16,690 nucleotides of DNA from CALISC01 sp963545195 (GTDB taxonomy: Bacteria > Bacillota_I > Bacilli_A > Acholeplasmatales > Acholeplasmataceae), in contig CAUUIA010000011.1 of assembly GCA_963545195.1 (NCBI GenBank), positions 1-16,690 of the forward strand. The letters run 5' to 3'. The notes under the pieces were generated by a model. The model was not told where the DNA came from and did not search any database. It saw only the letters and a list, made by a program, of their open reading frames with translations. Positions 7,797-15,556 of this stretch are shown here, one piece after another; position 1 is the stretch's first letter, and every line of letters begins with the position of its first letter. A program made the translations under genes and the position numbers.

Positions 7797-10046
7797 TTAA
7801 AAGTTTTTCAAAATTTCTTCAAGTCTAACTGAGTTAACTTGGACTTTAGATGGTTTATTTGGACCTTCTGCTGGTGCACAAATTCCAAAACGCACAAAAT
7901 CAGCGACGTATTTTTGTGCAGCGTTAAAACCTACTGCGAAATTTCTTTGAATGGCGTTAATCGATGCACTTTGTTCTTTGACGACAAACCTAGCAATTTC
8001 TTTAAAAAGTGGACCGATTTCGGTAGTTTGTTTTGTACCAAAGTTACTTGCTAGTTTATCTGAACTAATTTCTGGCTCTTGTCTGGCGTAGTTAGTTTTA
8101 ATGTAGTCAATGGCTGAAAACAACTCATCGTCAGAAATATATGCGCCTTGCAGACGAACAACCGTGTCTAGTTCTTTGAAAAGCATATCACCACGTCCAA
8201 GCAAACGTTCGCAGCCGGTTTCGTCAATTATAGTAGAGGAATCTGTGTGTGTTGCGACTTTAAAGCCAATTCTGGTTGGAATATTTGCCTTAATTGTGCC
8301 TTTTACAACATCAGTAGTTGGACGCTGAGTGGCCACAATTAAGTGAATTCCGGCGGCTCTGGCTTTTTGGGTCAGTCTTTGGATTTTTGCCTCAACTTCT
8401 TGGCCGTATTGTACAATCAGCTCAGCTAACTCTTCAATGACTATGACAATATAGGGCATTTTGTCGCCAAAAACTGTCTTGTTTTCCACGCGTGCGTTGT
8501 AGTTTTCGATGTTTTTACATTTAGCCTCGTCCCAAAATACTTTAAAACGACGATCCATTTCACTAATTGCCCAACTCAAAACAGCTGTTGCTTTCTTAGG
8601 GTCGGTAATTACTTTGGTAAGTAAGTGTGGCAGACCTTCGTAAGGTTTTAGTTCAACAACTTTAGGGTCTATTAAAATTAGTTTTAACTCTTCTGGTGAG
8701 TTTTTTAAAATTAAGGAAGTAATAATGGTGTTTACGCATACTGACTTACCTGAGTTAGTAGCGCCGGCTATTAAGCCGTGTGGCATTTTTGTAATATCTA
8801 GGTTTACGATTTTGCCGTCAATGTCGATACCAAGTGGAACCACTAGCTTGTTTTCAGGTGCTCTAAATTCATTTTCGCGAATTACATTTGAGTAATTTAC
8901 GATTTCTGGGTTGATATTTGGCACCTCAACACCAATGTAAGGTTTACCTGGAATTGGAGTTTGCATACGAATAGAAGTCACAGACAAATTCATTTGCAGG
9001 TTGTGAATTAGTGAGTTATAGCGGCTAACATTAGTTTTGCTGTCTGGCTCAATTTCGTATCTAGTTACAGTTGGTCCTTTAATTGAGTTTACAACTTTAC
9101 CTGTAAACCCGAGTTCAACGATGGTGTTGTCAATAATTTTAATTTGTTCAAGCAACCAGTCTGGTTTATCGTTTAGACTTAAATTAGACTTGTGAAATAA
9201 GTTAAGCGGAACAAAGTATTCGCCTTCCTTTGGTTTTGCTAGTTGGCTTTGTGAGTAAGTCTCTGTTTGAACTGTGGTTTCGCTTGGCATTGGTGAAACT
9301 TCTTTAGAGATAGTAGGTTCAATTGATGGACTTTTAGTTGCAGTTTGAGTAAAACCACGCACTGAGTTTAAAATATCGGCATCCGAGTTTGCAGAAGTTG
9401 CACTAACGTTTGGTTTTTGAAACTCACGAAAATTAGTTTGAACTGCGCTTTGTTCTTGAAAGTAAGCAGGTTCCTGAGTTTTAGCCTTAGTGATTTTAAC
9501 TTGACTGTCTGCAACTCCGGCTGCTTGAAACTCAGCACTACTTTTGAAAGTTTCTGGCTCAAATGTTACGCTGTGGACTTCATCAAGTTGTTTAGAGGGG
9601 TCTTCTACAACCACTTCTACAAAACTAGTTCTAGATTTTTGCTTGCGAAAAATTGGTGAAATTGTGGTGCCTGTGTTGGCTTTCTCTGGTTTTCTTTGAC
9701 TAGCCTGATAAATTTGCTCTTGACCGTCTGTCGGAATACTCAAAATATTATTAAACTCGTAATACGCGTTTCCGTATTTATCGATAATTTCGTTTTGTGT
9801 CATTTTTTTGTCAGCCACACTACGGAAAGCCTCATATTTTTCCAAGGCATCAAAACCTTCGCCAACTATTGCCTTTGGATTTGAAATGTTTTTAACGTTT
9901 CTACCAGTTCCAGGAGACGCCACTATAGAAGGCGTAAACTCCTCGGCTTCTCTAAGTCCATTTAGCGGGGCAAATTGGTGAATTTTGAATTTTTTAAATT
10001 GTTGGTTTTTAGTTAGTTTTTTAACTTTTTTTCGCCAGAAACACAT
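7797..10046 (-). CDS. ftsK: FtsK/SpoIIIE-family DNA translocase lacking N-terminal membrane helices
   Basis: 749 residues. A hexameric ATP-driven pump that moves chromosomal DNA at division. The order is: a basic start (1-22), a low-complexity linker to about 280, the alpha domain (about 285-400), the beta RecA-like motor with Walker A GATNSGKS (428-435), Walker B YIVIVIEELAEL (532-543), the sensor region VATQRPTTDVVKG and LLGRGDML (615-622), and a C-terminal gamma winged helix (about 678-740). Most FtsK proteins have several N-terminal membrane helices; none is visible here. The usual Walker B Asp is Glu538, and the gamma helix reads FNAAQKY where YNRAARI is usual. AAAGGAGC precedes the ATG, which is 2 bp after the stop of a membrane-protein gene. 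The linker holds two SP motifs (SPGTG at 44-48, ISPIF at 129-133). Confidence 0.94.
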   Translation of the reverse strand: MCFWRKKVKKLTKNQQFKKFKIHQFAPLNGLREAEEFTPSIVASPGTGRNVKNISNPKAIVGEGFDALEKYEAFRSVADKKMTQNEIIDKYGNAYYEFNNILSIPTDGQEQIYQASQRKPEKANTGTTISPIFRKQKSRTSFVEVVVEDPSKQLDEVHSVTFEPETFKSSAEFQAAGVADSQVKITKAKTQEPAYFQEQSAVQTNFREFQKPNVSATSANSDADILNSVRGFTQTATKSPSIEPTISKEVSPMPSETTVQTETYSQSQLAKPKEGEYFVPLNLFHKSNLSLNDKPDWLLEQIKIIDNTIVELGFTGKVVNSIKGPTVTRYEIEPDSKTNVSRYNSLIHNLQMNLSVTSIRMQTPIPGKPYIGVEVPNINPEIVNYSNVIRENEFRAPENKLVVPLGIDIDGKIVNLDITKMPHGLIAGATNSGKSVCVNTIITSLILKNSPEELKLILIDPKVVELKPYEGLPHLLTKVITDPKKATAVLSWAISEMDRRFKVFWDEAKCKNIENYNARVENKTVFGDKMPYIVIVIEELAELIVQYGQEVEAKIQRLTQKARAAGIHLIVATQRPTTDVVKGTIKANIPTRIGFKVATHTDSSTIIDETGCERLLGRGDMLFKELDTVVRLQGAYISDDELFSAIDYIKTNYARQEPEISSDKLASNFGTKQTTEIGPLFKEIARFVVKEQSASINAIQRNFAVGFNAAQKYVADFVRFGICAPAEGPNKPSKVQVNSVRLEEILKNF

Positions 10047-10048
10047 AA

Positions 10049-10819
10049 TTATTTTGCTCCTTTTTCGTCGTTTTGATTAACTTGCTTGTAAAGTTCTTCA
10101 AAAAACTCTTTATCAGTTTCAAAAAACATATCGTTATTAAACATTTTTTTAGAGTAAATTTTGTAAGTCTCCTCACCGGTAATTTTAATAATTTCGTAGC
10201 CGATTTTGTCAAAAATCTTATCAATCAACTTATCAAAAGTCAAAGTTTTTATCCAATAAAGCGGATTAAAAAGTCTGGTTTTAGAGTAAGCCTTAAGTGG
10301 CGCGGCACCGGCGAGTTTGGAATCGTCAATTTCGCTTTTTACTGACCTGAACTGATCAATTCGCTTCAAAGTCAAACCTCTAAATAAACTAAAAATTTTG
10401 GCCGACATCATCTCATCAATTCTAGCAGCCAAATAACTTGCAAACAAAATAGTTTCATCAATTGTCAGCTCAAGATATGGTTTTTTTGATTTTGGAAAGT
10501 AAAGCGAGGTAATGTCATAGGCCAGTTGTTTTGAAAGAGTGTAGGCAAACCCGATTTGGCCTTGTTCTTTCTTAGCAACTTTATCGGTTTTATAGAGTTG
10601 CAAAGTCGCAACAATTGCTCTTTGCACATCGGTTTGCATATCTTTTTTGGCTTTTTTAACGCGAGTTTTTTTATTTATTGCAATCAAACATGCATAAATG
10701 TAGAAAAGCAACATCAAAAAGAAACCCAGCGCCACACCGGATAACATCATTAAGATAGATGAAATTAAATTTTCAGGGGCAAACGCTTTGCCTAAAGTAA
10801 AATAAATTGTTGCCTGCAT
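10049..10819 (-). CDS. Single-pass membrane protein, first gene of the ftsK operon
   Basis: 256 residues, not recognised. One long hydrophobic segment (about 19-48) is followed by a basic stretch (NKKTRVKKAKK), so the bulk of the protein should be cytoplasmic. The rest is mixed helical, with a block near 118-160 (TIDETILFASYLAARIDEMM) and a late GEETYKIYSKK that looks like a family signature I cannot name. The start has no Shine-Dalgarno, and a TATAAT lies 8-13 bases upstream, so the message may be leaderless. The stop is 2 bp before ftsK ATG, whose ribosome site lies within its last codons, so the two are translated together. It could anchor or regulate FtsK, which has no membrane helices of its own; this is inferred from position only. 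Confidence 0.75.
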   Translation of the reverse strand: MQATIYFTLGKAFAPENLISSILMMLSGVALGFFLMLLFYIYACLIAINKKTRVKKAKKDMQTDVQRAIVATLQLYKTDKVAKKEQGQIGFAYTLSKQLAYDITSLYFPKSKKPYLELTIDETILFASYLAARIDEMMSAKIFSLFRGLTLKRIDQFRSVKSEIDDSKLAGAAPLKAYSKTRLFNPLYWIKTLTFDKLIDKIFDKIGYEIIKITGEETYKIYSKKMFNNDMFFETDKEFFEELYKQVNQNDEKGAK

Positions 10820-10836
10820 ACTGTATATTATATAAT
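10807..10836 (+). promoter_or_regulatory. Promoter of the MFS-cvfB-proS operon
   Basis: TATAAT at 10831-10836 with TTGTTG at 10807-10812, an 18-base spacing; an alternative -35, TTGCCT at 10810, gives 15 bases. The -35 lies within the first codons of the opposite gene. Transcription would begin near 10843, leaving a leader of about 30 bases with a weak purine-rich ribosome site (AAAGAAAG). Confidence 0.55.
10827..10832 (-). promoter_or_regulatory. -10 box for the ftsK operon, implying a leaderless mRNA
   Basis: TATAAT on the minus strand ends 7 bases before the ATG at 10819, so transcription would start at about the A of the start codon. No Shine-Dalgarno is present between them, which agrees with leaderless translation. 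The -35 region is weak (TTAAAA-like). The box overlaps the plus-strand -10 box. Confidence 0.5.
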
Positions 10837-10840
10837 ATTT

Positions 10841-10857
10841 AGACGTCTTTTTAAGAC
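10841..10857. repeat. Overlapping palindromes in the divergent promoter region
   Basis: AGACGTCT (10841-10848) is a perfect 8-bp palindrome and overlaps a second inverted repeat, GTCTT-TTT-AAGAC (10845-10857). The pair lies over the expected start of the plus-strand transcript and upstream of the minus-strand -10, a place where a regulator could act on both. No protein is known to bind it. Confidence 0.4.
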
Positions 10858-10873
10858 ATTTTAAAGAAAGTAA

Positions 10874-12070
10874 ATGAACAGAAAAAAAGAAATAATTAAA
10901 CTGGATTTAGCATTTTTAATTCGCTATATGGGAGACGCTTTACTTTACCCATTTATGTTTTTATATTTCCAAAGTCTGGGTTACAAAAATGACCAAATTA
11001 GCTATATTTTAATTATTTTTCCGCTGGTTTCTATATTTATCAACCCATTTTGGACATATTTTGCAAAAAATATCAATAGAAATATCTTTTTAATTGTGAT
11101 GTTGACAGCACTTGAAACTGGAGCAATTTTAGCCTTTATTTTCTTTACAAAAAACATTTACATTGTGGCCTTGATTTCTTTGGCGATCGCTATTTTTAGT
11201 CAACCAATTTACTTGCTTTTAGATTCTTTTGCAGGTGGTTTTTGTGAAAACAATGACTATGAGTTTGCAAATATCCGAATATTTGGCGCAATTGGCTACG
11301 CCTTACTTTGTGTAGTTGGTGGTTTAGTTGCAGATTACTTTGGTTTCAAAGTTTCTTTTTTGTCAGCAATTACTTTGTTTGTTTTAGCTGGAGTTTTAAT
11401 CTTTTTAATTAAGCCAATAAAGTTTACCAAAAGCGCGAAATTTGCTGAAAAAACTCAGTTAAAACTACTTTTTAAAAACAAAAAGTTTTGGGTATTTACC
11501 ACTATTTTTGTCTTATTTATGAGCACATTTAAGGTTTTTGATCAATTTCAACCAGACTACTTTTCGGTAGTAGGTTCAATCAATAAGTCATGGTATGGCG
11601 CAATTTTAACTGGTTTTGTGGTGGTGGAAACTATCTTTATTTTTCTGCTTGCTAGATACTTTATAGAAGTGGACTCTTACTTGCTTTTTGGAGTTGCAGT
11701 TGCACTTACCTTGTTTAGGTTTTTTGTCTATATCTCTACTGACAATATTTACGCAATAATTGCAGTAACTCTGCTTAGAAGTGTATCAATGGCGATATTT
11801 ATCTTTGTTTACTTTAAACTACTATTTAGCCTTGTTGCCCCAAATAACTTTAATTTCTCGGTCATAATTATTAACTCTCTGGTCAATGTTTTGTTTATTA
11901 TTTTAAATATTTTTGCCGGAAAATTGACAAAAAATCACGACTATTTTTACTTCTTTTTAATCTGTATTACGCTGTGCGGGGTTGCTTTTTTAATTTACGC
12001 GCGTGATATAATGAAAAAGATTGAAAAGGAATATTTTGATATCAATGTTAACACCTGGTCAAGTATATAA
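10874..12070 (+). CDS. MFS transporter (MFS_1-like / LacY-type subgroup)
   Basis: 398 residues, almost entirely hydrophobic, with about 11-12 membrane helices separated by short basic loops. The opening (FLIRYMGDALLYPFMFLYFQ, then SLGYKNDQISYIL) matches the MFS_1-like group related to LacY and nucleoside symporters, in which the first helix precedes a YxxSLGxxxxQI segment. The central loop (about 183-200, rich in K) falls between the two six-helix halves as expected. The substrate cannot be told from sequence. It heads a plus-strand operon; its last 26 bases overlap the start of cvfB. The start is ATG with a weak ribosome site (AAAGAAAG). Confidence 0.85.
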   Translation: MNRKKEIIKLDLAFLIRYMGDALLYPFMFLYFQSLGYKNDQISYILIIFPLVSIFINPFWTYFAKNINRNIFLIVMLTALETGAILAFIFFTKNIYIVALISLAIAIFSQPIYLLLDSFAGGFCENNDYEFANIRIFGAIGYALLCVVGGLVADYFGFKVSFLSAITLFVLAGVLIFLIKPIKFTKSAKFAEKTQLKLLFKNKKFWVFTTIFVLFMSTFKVFDQFQPDYFSVVGSINKSWYGAILTGFVVVETIFIFLLARYFIEVDSYLLFGVAVALTLFRFFVYISTDNIYAIIAVTLLRSVSMAIFIFVYFKLLFSLVAPNNFNFSVIIINSLVNVLFIILNIFAGKLTKNHDYFYFFLICITLCGVAFLIYARDIMKKIEKEYFDINVNTWSSI

Positions 12071-12893
12071 GTTTGAAATAATTAAAAAAACTGACATCGC
12101 TTATATGGCGAAGAATTTTTTTGACGAAGAAATTTATTTCCTGCATTTCAATGAAAGTGAGCACACAGATTTCAAACCAGGTGATGAGGCTGAGCTCTAT
12201 CTTTTTATAGATAGTAAAAAAAGACCTGCTTTGACTGTCAAAAAACCAATCATTCAAAACGGTGAAATGGGTTTCTTAAAAGTGGTTGGTAGAGTTGATG
12301 AACTTGGTGTATTTTTGGATAATGGGGTTGCTAAGCACTTACTACTTTCTAAGGATACTTTAGGTGAAGACAGAGAAATCTGGCCACAAGTTGGCGACTA
12401 TGTTCACGTAAAACAGTTTTTTGAAAAAAGATTAGTTGCAAAAATAGTTTTTCCAATTAAAATTTCTGAAGATAAGTTCAGTGAAATGGAAATAGTGAAC
12501 GCTCATGTTATTAACATCGGAAAAGACGGAATTAACTTACTTACTCCCAACTTAGTTAAGTTGTTTGTACACAAGTCATGTATCATTGAAAAAGTCAGAT
12601 TAGGTCAAGAAATGGCAGTCGTCATCCGTAGGCGAAACTTTAATGGTTATAACTGCACATTAAAAGAACTAAACAAGATTGATATTTTTAATCTAAAAGC
12701 AAAAGAAATTCTTGCCTACATTCAAAAACAACCGACTCAAACTATTAAAAATAAACTTACGGCTGAACTGGTTGAAAATGAGTTTAAAGTTTCTAATCGT
12801 AGATTTAAAGAAATTTTGCACTATATGCTTGAGAAAAATCTAATTAAAATTGAAAAAGGAATCGTAAAATTAACAGGTGAACACAATGGCTAA
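12045..12893 (+). CDS. cvfB: CvfB-family S1-type RNA-binding protein
   Basis: 282 residues from the ATG at 12045. CvfB proteins carry tandem S1-like RNA-binding folds and a C-terminal winged helix and affect gene expression and virulence in Staphylococcus. Here a first OB-like region (about 1-55), an S1-like domain (about 65-130, VVGRVDELGVFLDNG), another (about 140-205) and a winged helix (about 225-280, FKVSNRRFKEILHYMLEKN) are visible. Start choice: AAAAGGA ends at 12030, 14 bases before this ATG, which is long; an in-frame TTG at 12036 has better spacing, and another TTG lies at 12021. The ATG best fits the family start. It overlaps the MFS gene by 26 bp and proS by 8 bp, so the three are translated in series. 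Confidence 0.85.
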   Translation: MLTPGQVYKFEIIKKTDIAYMAKNFFDEEIYFLHFNESEHTDFKPGDEAELYLFIDSKKRPALTVKKPIIQNGEMGFLKVVGRVDELGVFLDNGVAKHLLLSKDTLGEDREIWPQVGDYVHVKQFFEKRLVAKIVFPIKISEDKFSEMEIVNAHVINIGKDGINLLTPNLVKLFVHKSCIIEKVRLGQEMAVVIRRRNFNGYNCTLKELNKIDIFNLKAKEILAYIQKQPTQTIKNKLTAELVENEFKVSNRRFKEILHYMLEKNLIKIEKGIVKLTGEHNG

Positions 12894-14304
12894 AAAATTT
12901 GTTTCAAAAATTACCGATATGGATGTAGATTTTGGTAAATGGTACCAAGACCTTTGTGTTGAGGCCAAGTTAATGTCTTACTCAGACACTCAGGGCTTCA
13001 TTATTTACCGTCCATATGGCTACGCAATTTGGGAAAAAATCAAAGAGTTTTTAAATGAAAACTTTAAAGCAACTGGGCACAGCAATGTCTACATGCCGAT
13101 GTTAATTCCAGAAAGTTTATTTCAAAAAGAAAAGGACCACATTGTGGGATTTGCGCCAGAAACTGCAACCGTTACAACTGCTGGTAGTAAAACCTTGGAA
13201 GAAAATCTAATCGTTCGCCCAACTTCAGAAGTTCTGTTTACTTCACACTTTGCAAGTGTTGTTGAAAGCTACAAAGACTTGCCACTTAAATACAACCAAT
13301 GGTGTTCAGTTGTGCGTTGGGAGAAGACTACTAAACCGTTTTTGCGAGGTCGTGAGTTTTTGTGGCAAGAAGGCCACACAGTTCATGAAACTGCAAAAGA
13401 AGCCAAACATGAAACTCAAAAAATGCTAAAAGTTTACGAGAAACTCGGCAAAGACTTGCTGGCTATTCCTTTTGTCTCTGGTAAAAAAACCGAAAAAGAA
13501 AAGTTTGCAGGTGCAGAGGCAACATATACAATTGAGGCTCTAATGCACGACGGAAAAGCCTTGCAGTCTGGAACTTCGCATTATTTTGGTGATGGTTTTA
13601 CTAAAGCATTTGGCGTGAACTTCCAAGATAAAAACAATAAACTTTGTGCACCTTTTCAAACTTCTTGGGGAGTAACTACTAGGTTAATTGGTGCGGTTAT
13701 TATGGTGCACGGCGACAACGACGGACTAGTTTTGCCACCGTATCTTGCGCCAACTCAAGTAGTTGCGGTACCTGTTCTTCCAGATAAACTAGATAAAACA
13801 CAAGTTGATTTAGTAATTAAAGCAATTAAAAAATCAAAATTAAGTTACGAAGTTGATGAAAGTGGTAAATCTCACGGCTTTAAGTTTGCGGAAAGCGAAA
13901 TGAAAGGTATTCCTTTTAGAATTGAGTTTGGCCCAAATGACTTAAAAGAAAACTCAGTAATTGTTTTTAAAAGAAATACTCGCACTAAAACTAAAGTTCT
14001 AATTTCAGAGCTAAGTAGTTTCTTAAAATCAGAAATTAAAGTTATGCACAAAGAAATGTATGAACGTGCACTTGAACACTTAAACTCAAATATTCGCCAC
14101 GCTAAAAATTATGCTGAGTTTAAAACTTTGATTGAAAAAGGTGGCTATGTTTCTATTGACATTAATAAATCTGCTGAAGAAATCATTAAATCAGACACAA
14201 CAGCGACCGCGAGAGTTATTAGTAAAGAAAAACCAGAACTCACAATTTGCCCAGTAACTGGCAAAAAAGTAAATTACAGAGTACTATTTGCCAAGGCTTA
14301 TTAG
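12886..14304 (+). CDS. proS: Prolyl-tRNA synthetase, eukaryotic/archaeal-type short form
   Basis: 472 residues from the ATG at 12886, chosen because AGGTGA ends five bases upstream; an in-frame GTG at 12877 has no such site. Class II synthetase that charges tRNA-Pro. It has the RPTSE motif (111-115), motif 2 RWEKTTKPFLRGREFLWQEGH starting at Arg144, KFAGAEAT (about 206-213), ALQSGTSHYFG (225-235) and motif 3 around Arg266 (TTRLIGAVIMVHGD). There is no insertion editing domain, and it ends in FAKAY, the C-terminal tyrosine tail typical of this type, which is also found in mycoplasmas and some other bacteria. The C-terminal zinc-site cysteines seen in some relatives are mostly absent (one Cys near 455). 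The gene ends 4 bp inside the convergent permease gene. Confidence 0.96.
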   Translation: MAKKFVSKITDMDVDFGKWYQDLCVEAKLMSYSDTQGFIIYRPYGYAIWEKIKEFLNENFKATGHSNVYMPMLIPESLFQKEKDHIVGFAPETATVTTAGSKTLEENLIVRPTSEVLFTSHFASVVESYKDLPLKYNQWCSVVRWEKTTKPFLRGREFLWQEGHTVHETAKEAKHETQKMLKVYEKLGKDLLAIPFVSGKKTEKEKFAGAEATYTIEALMHDGKALQSGTSHYFGDGFTKAFGVNFQDKNNKLCAPFQTSWGVTTRLIGAVIMVHGDNDGLVLPPYLAPTQVVAVPVLPDKLDKTQVDLVIKAIKKSKLSYEVDESGKSHGFKFAESEMKGIPFRIEFGPNDLKENSVIVFKRNTRTKTKVLISELSSFLKSEIKVMHKEMYERALEHLNSNIRHAKNYAEFKTLIEKGGYVSIDINKSAEEIIKSDTTATARVISKEKPELTICPVTGKKVNYRVLFAKAY

Positions 14305-14993
14305 TGAAACGAAATTTTCTCTCTGCTTTGCTTAAAAATATAGAGCAGAATTAAGAGAAATAAATAAAATATTTTGTAAAAGAAATACATAAGTTCCGTG
14401 TCAAAACTGCTTCCGGAAATCGGAAGTAATAATAGAAGATAAGTAAAGTAACCTTTTAAAAAACTAGAAATAATTGTAAAAATAATAAAAAAGGCTTGGA
14501 TGATAAAAATCACTTGCCTTTTTTTATTTTTGACAAAAATCAAGATGAAGAGCAAAAGGTACAAACTATCTAGCGGTGTTATCAGCAAAGTTTTAAACTG
14601 ACCGTATGTTAGAACCGGATATTTAGACAACTCAAAGAAAATAAAGGAAAGCGAAATAAAAAAGAGTGAGTATAAAAAAATAAGTGCAAAATAAAATACT
14701 AACTTTGCGGTGTAGACTGCTTTTCTTTTAACAAAAGGTATGAGTTGTTTAATGTGTTGGTCGTCGTGATTGATGGTCAAAAGCCCTGTTGTGATAATTA
14801 GAAATATTTTTAGAATTTGAATATAGACGCTAAAAATTTGAGTGGTTTTTTCGTTTTGTTTCAAAAACACATCTTTGTCTGCGAAGTTAGGTGAGTAAAC
14901 CAAAAAGAAAAGTGGCAAAAATATTAGCATAGAAGTAAATATTAACACCTTTGCTTTTTTGTCAAAATAAGTTTTAAAAATATAGTTCAGCAT
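14301..14993 (-). CDS. ABC-type exporter membrane subunit (ABC-2-like)
   Basis: 230 residues with about six hydrophobic segments (roughly 16-34, 52-74, 92-120, 138-155, 160-182 and 203-222) and no other domain. The start overlaps the ATPase stop (ATGCTGA), so it is very likely the membrane partner of that ATPase. The predicted fold resembles ABC-2-type permeases used for export of peptides, lipids or drugs; no conserved motif identifies the substrate. The stop codon overlaps the end of proS on the other strand by 4 bp, with no space for a terminator. Confidence 0.75.
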   Translation of the reverse strand: MLNYIFKTYFDKKAKVLIFTSMLIFLPLFFLVYSPNFADKDVFLKQNEKTTQIFSVYIQILKIFLIITTGLLTINHDDQHIKQLIPFVKRKAVYTAKLVFYFALIFLYSLFFISLSFIFFELSKYPVLTYGQFKTLLITPLDSLYLLLFILIFVKNKKRQVIFIIQAFFIIFTIISSFLKGYFTYLLLLLPISGSSFDTELMYFFYKIFYLFLLILLYIFKQSREKISFH

Positions 14994-15556
14994 AGTGTTA
15001 TCTTTCTCGTTACAAAACTACTGAAAACTTCTGGGTTATGTGAAATTATTAACACAGTTTTGTCTTTAGTTTCTTGTTTTAAAATTTCAACAATTTTCTG
15101 CTTTTTCTCAGGATCAAATCCAGAAAGAGGTTCGTCTAAAATCAAAACTTCTGAGTCTCCGATAAGAGTTGCTAAAAAGGCTAGTTTTTGTTTATTTCCT
15201 TTTGATAAGTTTTTAATTTCTATATCTAAAGGTAGTTCTAAAAAGTCTATGTGTTTTTTATTAACATAGCCTTTTTTAGTCTTTGCGATAATTTCAAGAT
15301 ACTTACCTGCTTTTAAATTTCTTGGCAGGCCTACTTTTTCGGCAAGATAAGAAATCGGTTTATCTGTCTTTTTTAAAACACCAGATTTTGGTTTAATAAA
15401 GCCTATTAAAAGATAAATTAAAGTTGTTTTTCCGCTACCGTTTTCACCTATTATTAAGACCTTTTCGCCTGCTTTAATTTCCAAATTGTAAGGTTTTTTA
15501 ATATAAGGAACTACTACATCTTTAAGCATAAATACTTCTTTTAAATTAGAGTTCAT
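14987..15556 (-). CDS. ABC transporter ATP-binding protein
   Basis: 189 residues, a compact ATPase. Walker A GENGSGKTT (37-45), signature LSKGNKQK (117-124) in place of LSGGQ, Walker B VLILDEP with Glu142, D-loop SGFD, and switch His173 in ISHN. The Q-loop Gln seems to be replaced (SYLAEK). The start at 15556 overlaps the upstream gene by 11 bp; an internal ATG at 15529 has a better-spaced AGAAG and would give a 180-residue protein that begins MLKDVVV, also typical of the family. The stop is TGA overlapping the permease start. The short length is typical of ABC-2 exporter ATPases. Confidence 0.92.
   Translation of the reverse strand: MNSNLKEVFMLKDVVVPYIKKPYNLEIKAGEKVLIIGENGSGKTTLIYLLIGFIKPKSGVLKKTDKPISYLAEKVGLPRNLKAGKYLEIIAKTKKGYVNKKHIDFLELPLDIEIKNLSKGNKQKLAFLATLIGDSEVLILDEPLSGFDPEKKQKIVEILKQETKDKTVLIISHNPEVFSSFVTRKITLC

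Noticed and set aside
9368..9884. Short frames on both strands within the ftsK linker
   Set aside because: Chance frames in a low-complexity coding stretch; the linker is in frame with the conserved motor domain.
10021..10345. A 67-codon minus frame and a 90-codon plus frame over the end of the membrane-protein gene
   Set aside because: Both overlap a well-supported frame that is tightly coupled to ftsK; no ribosome site or family similarity.
14318..14358. Possible hairpin TCTGCT...AGCAGA just past the proS stop
   Set aside because: Only a 6-bp stem with a loop of about 16 bases and no T-run; it lies inside the permease gene and is too weak for a terminator.
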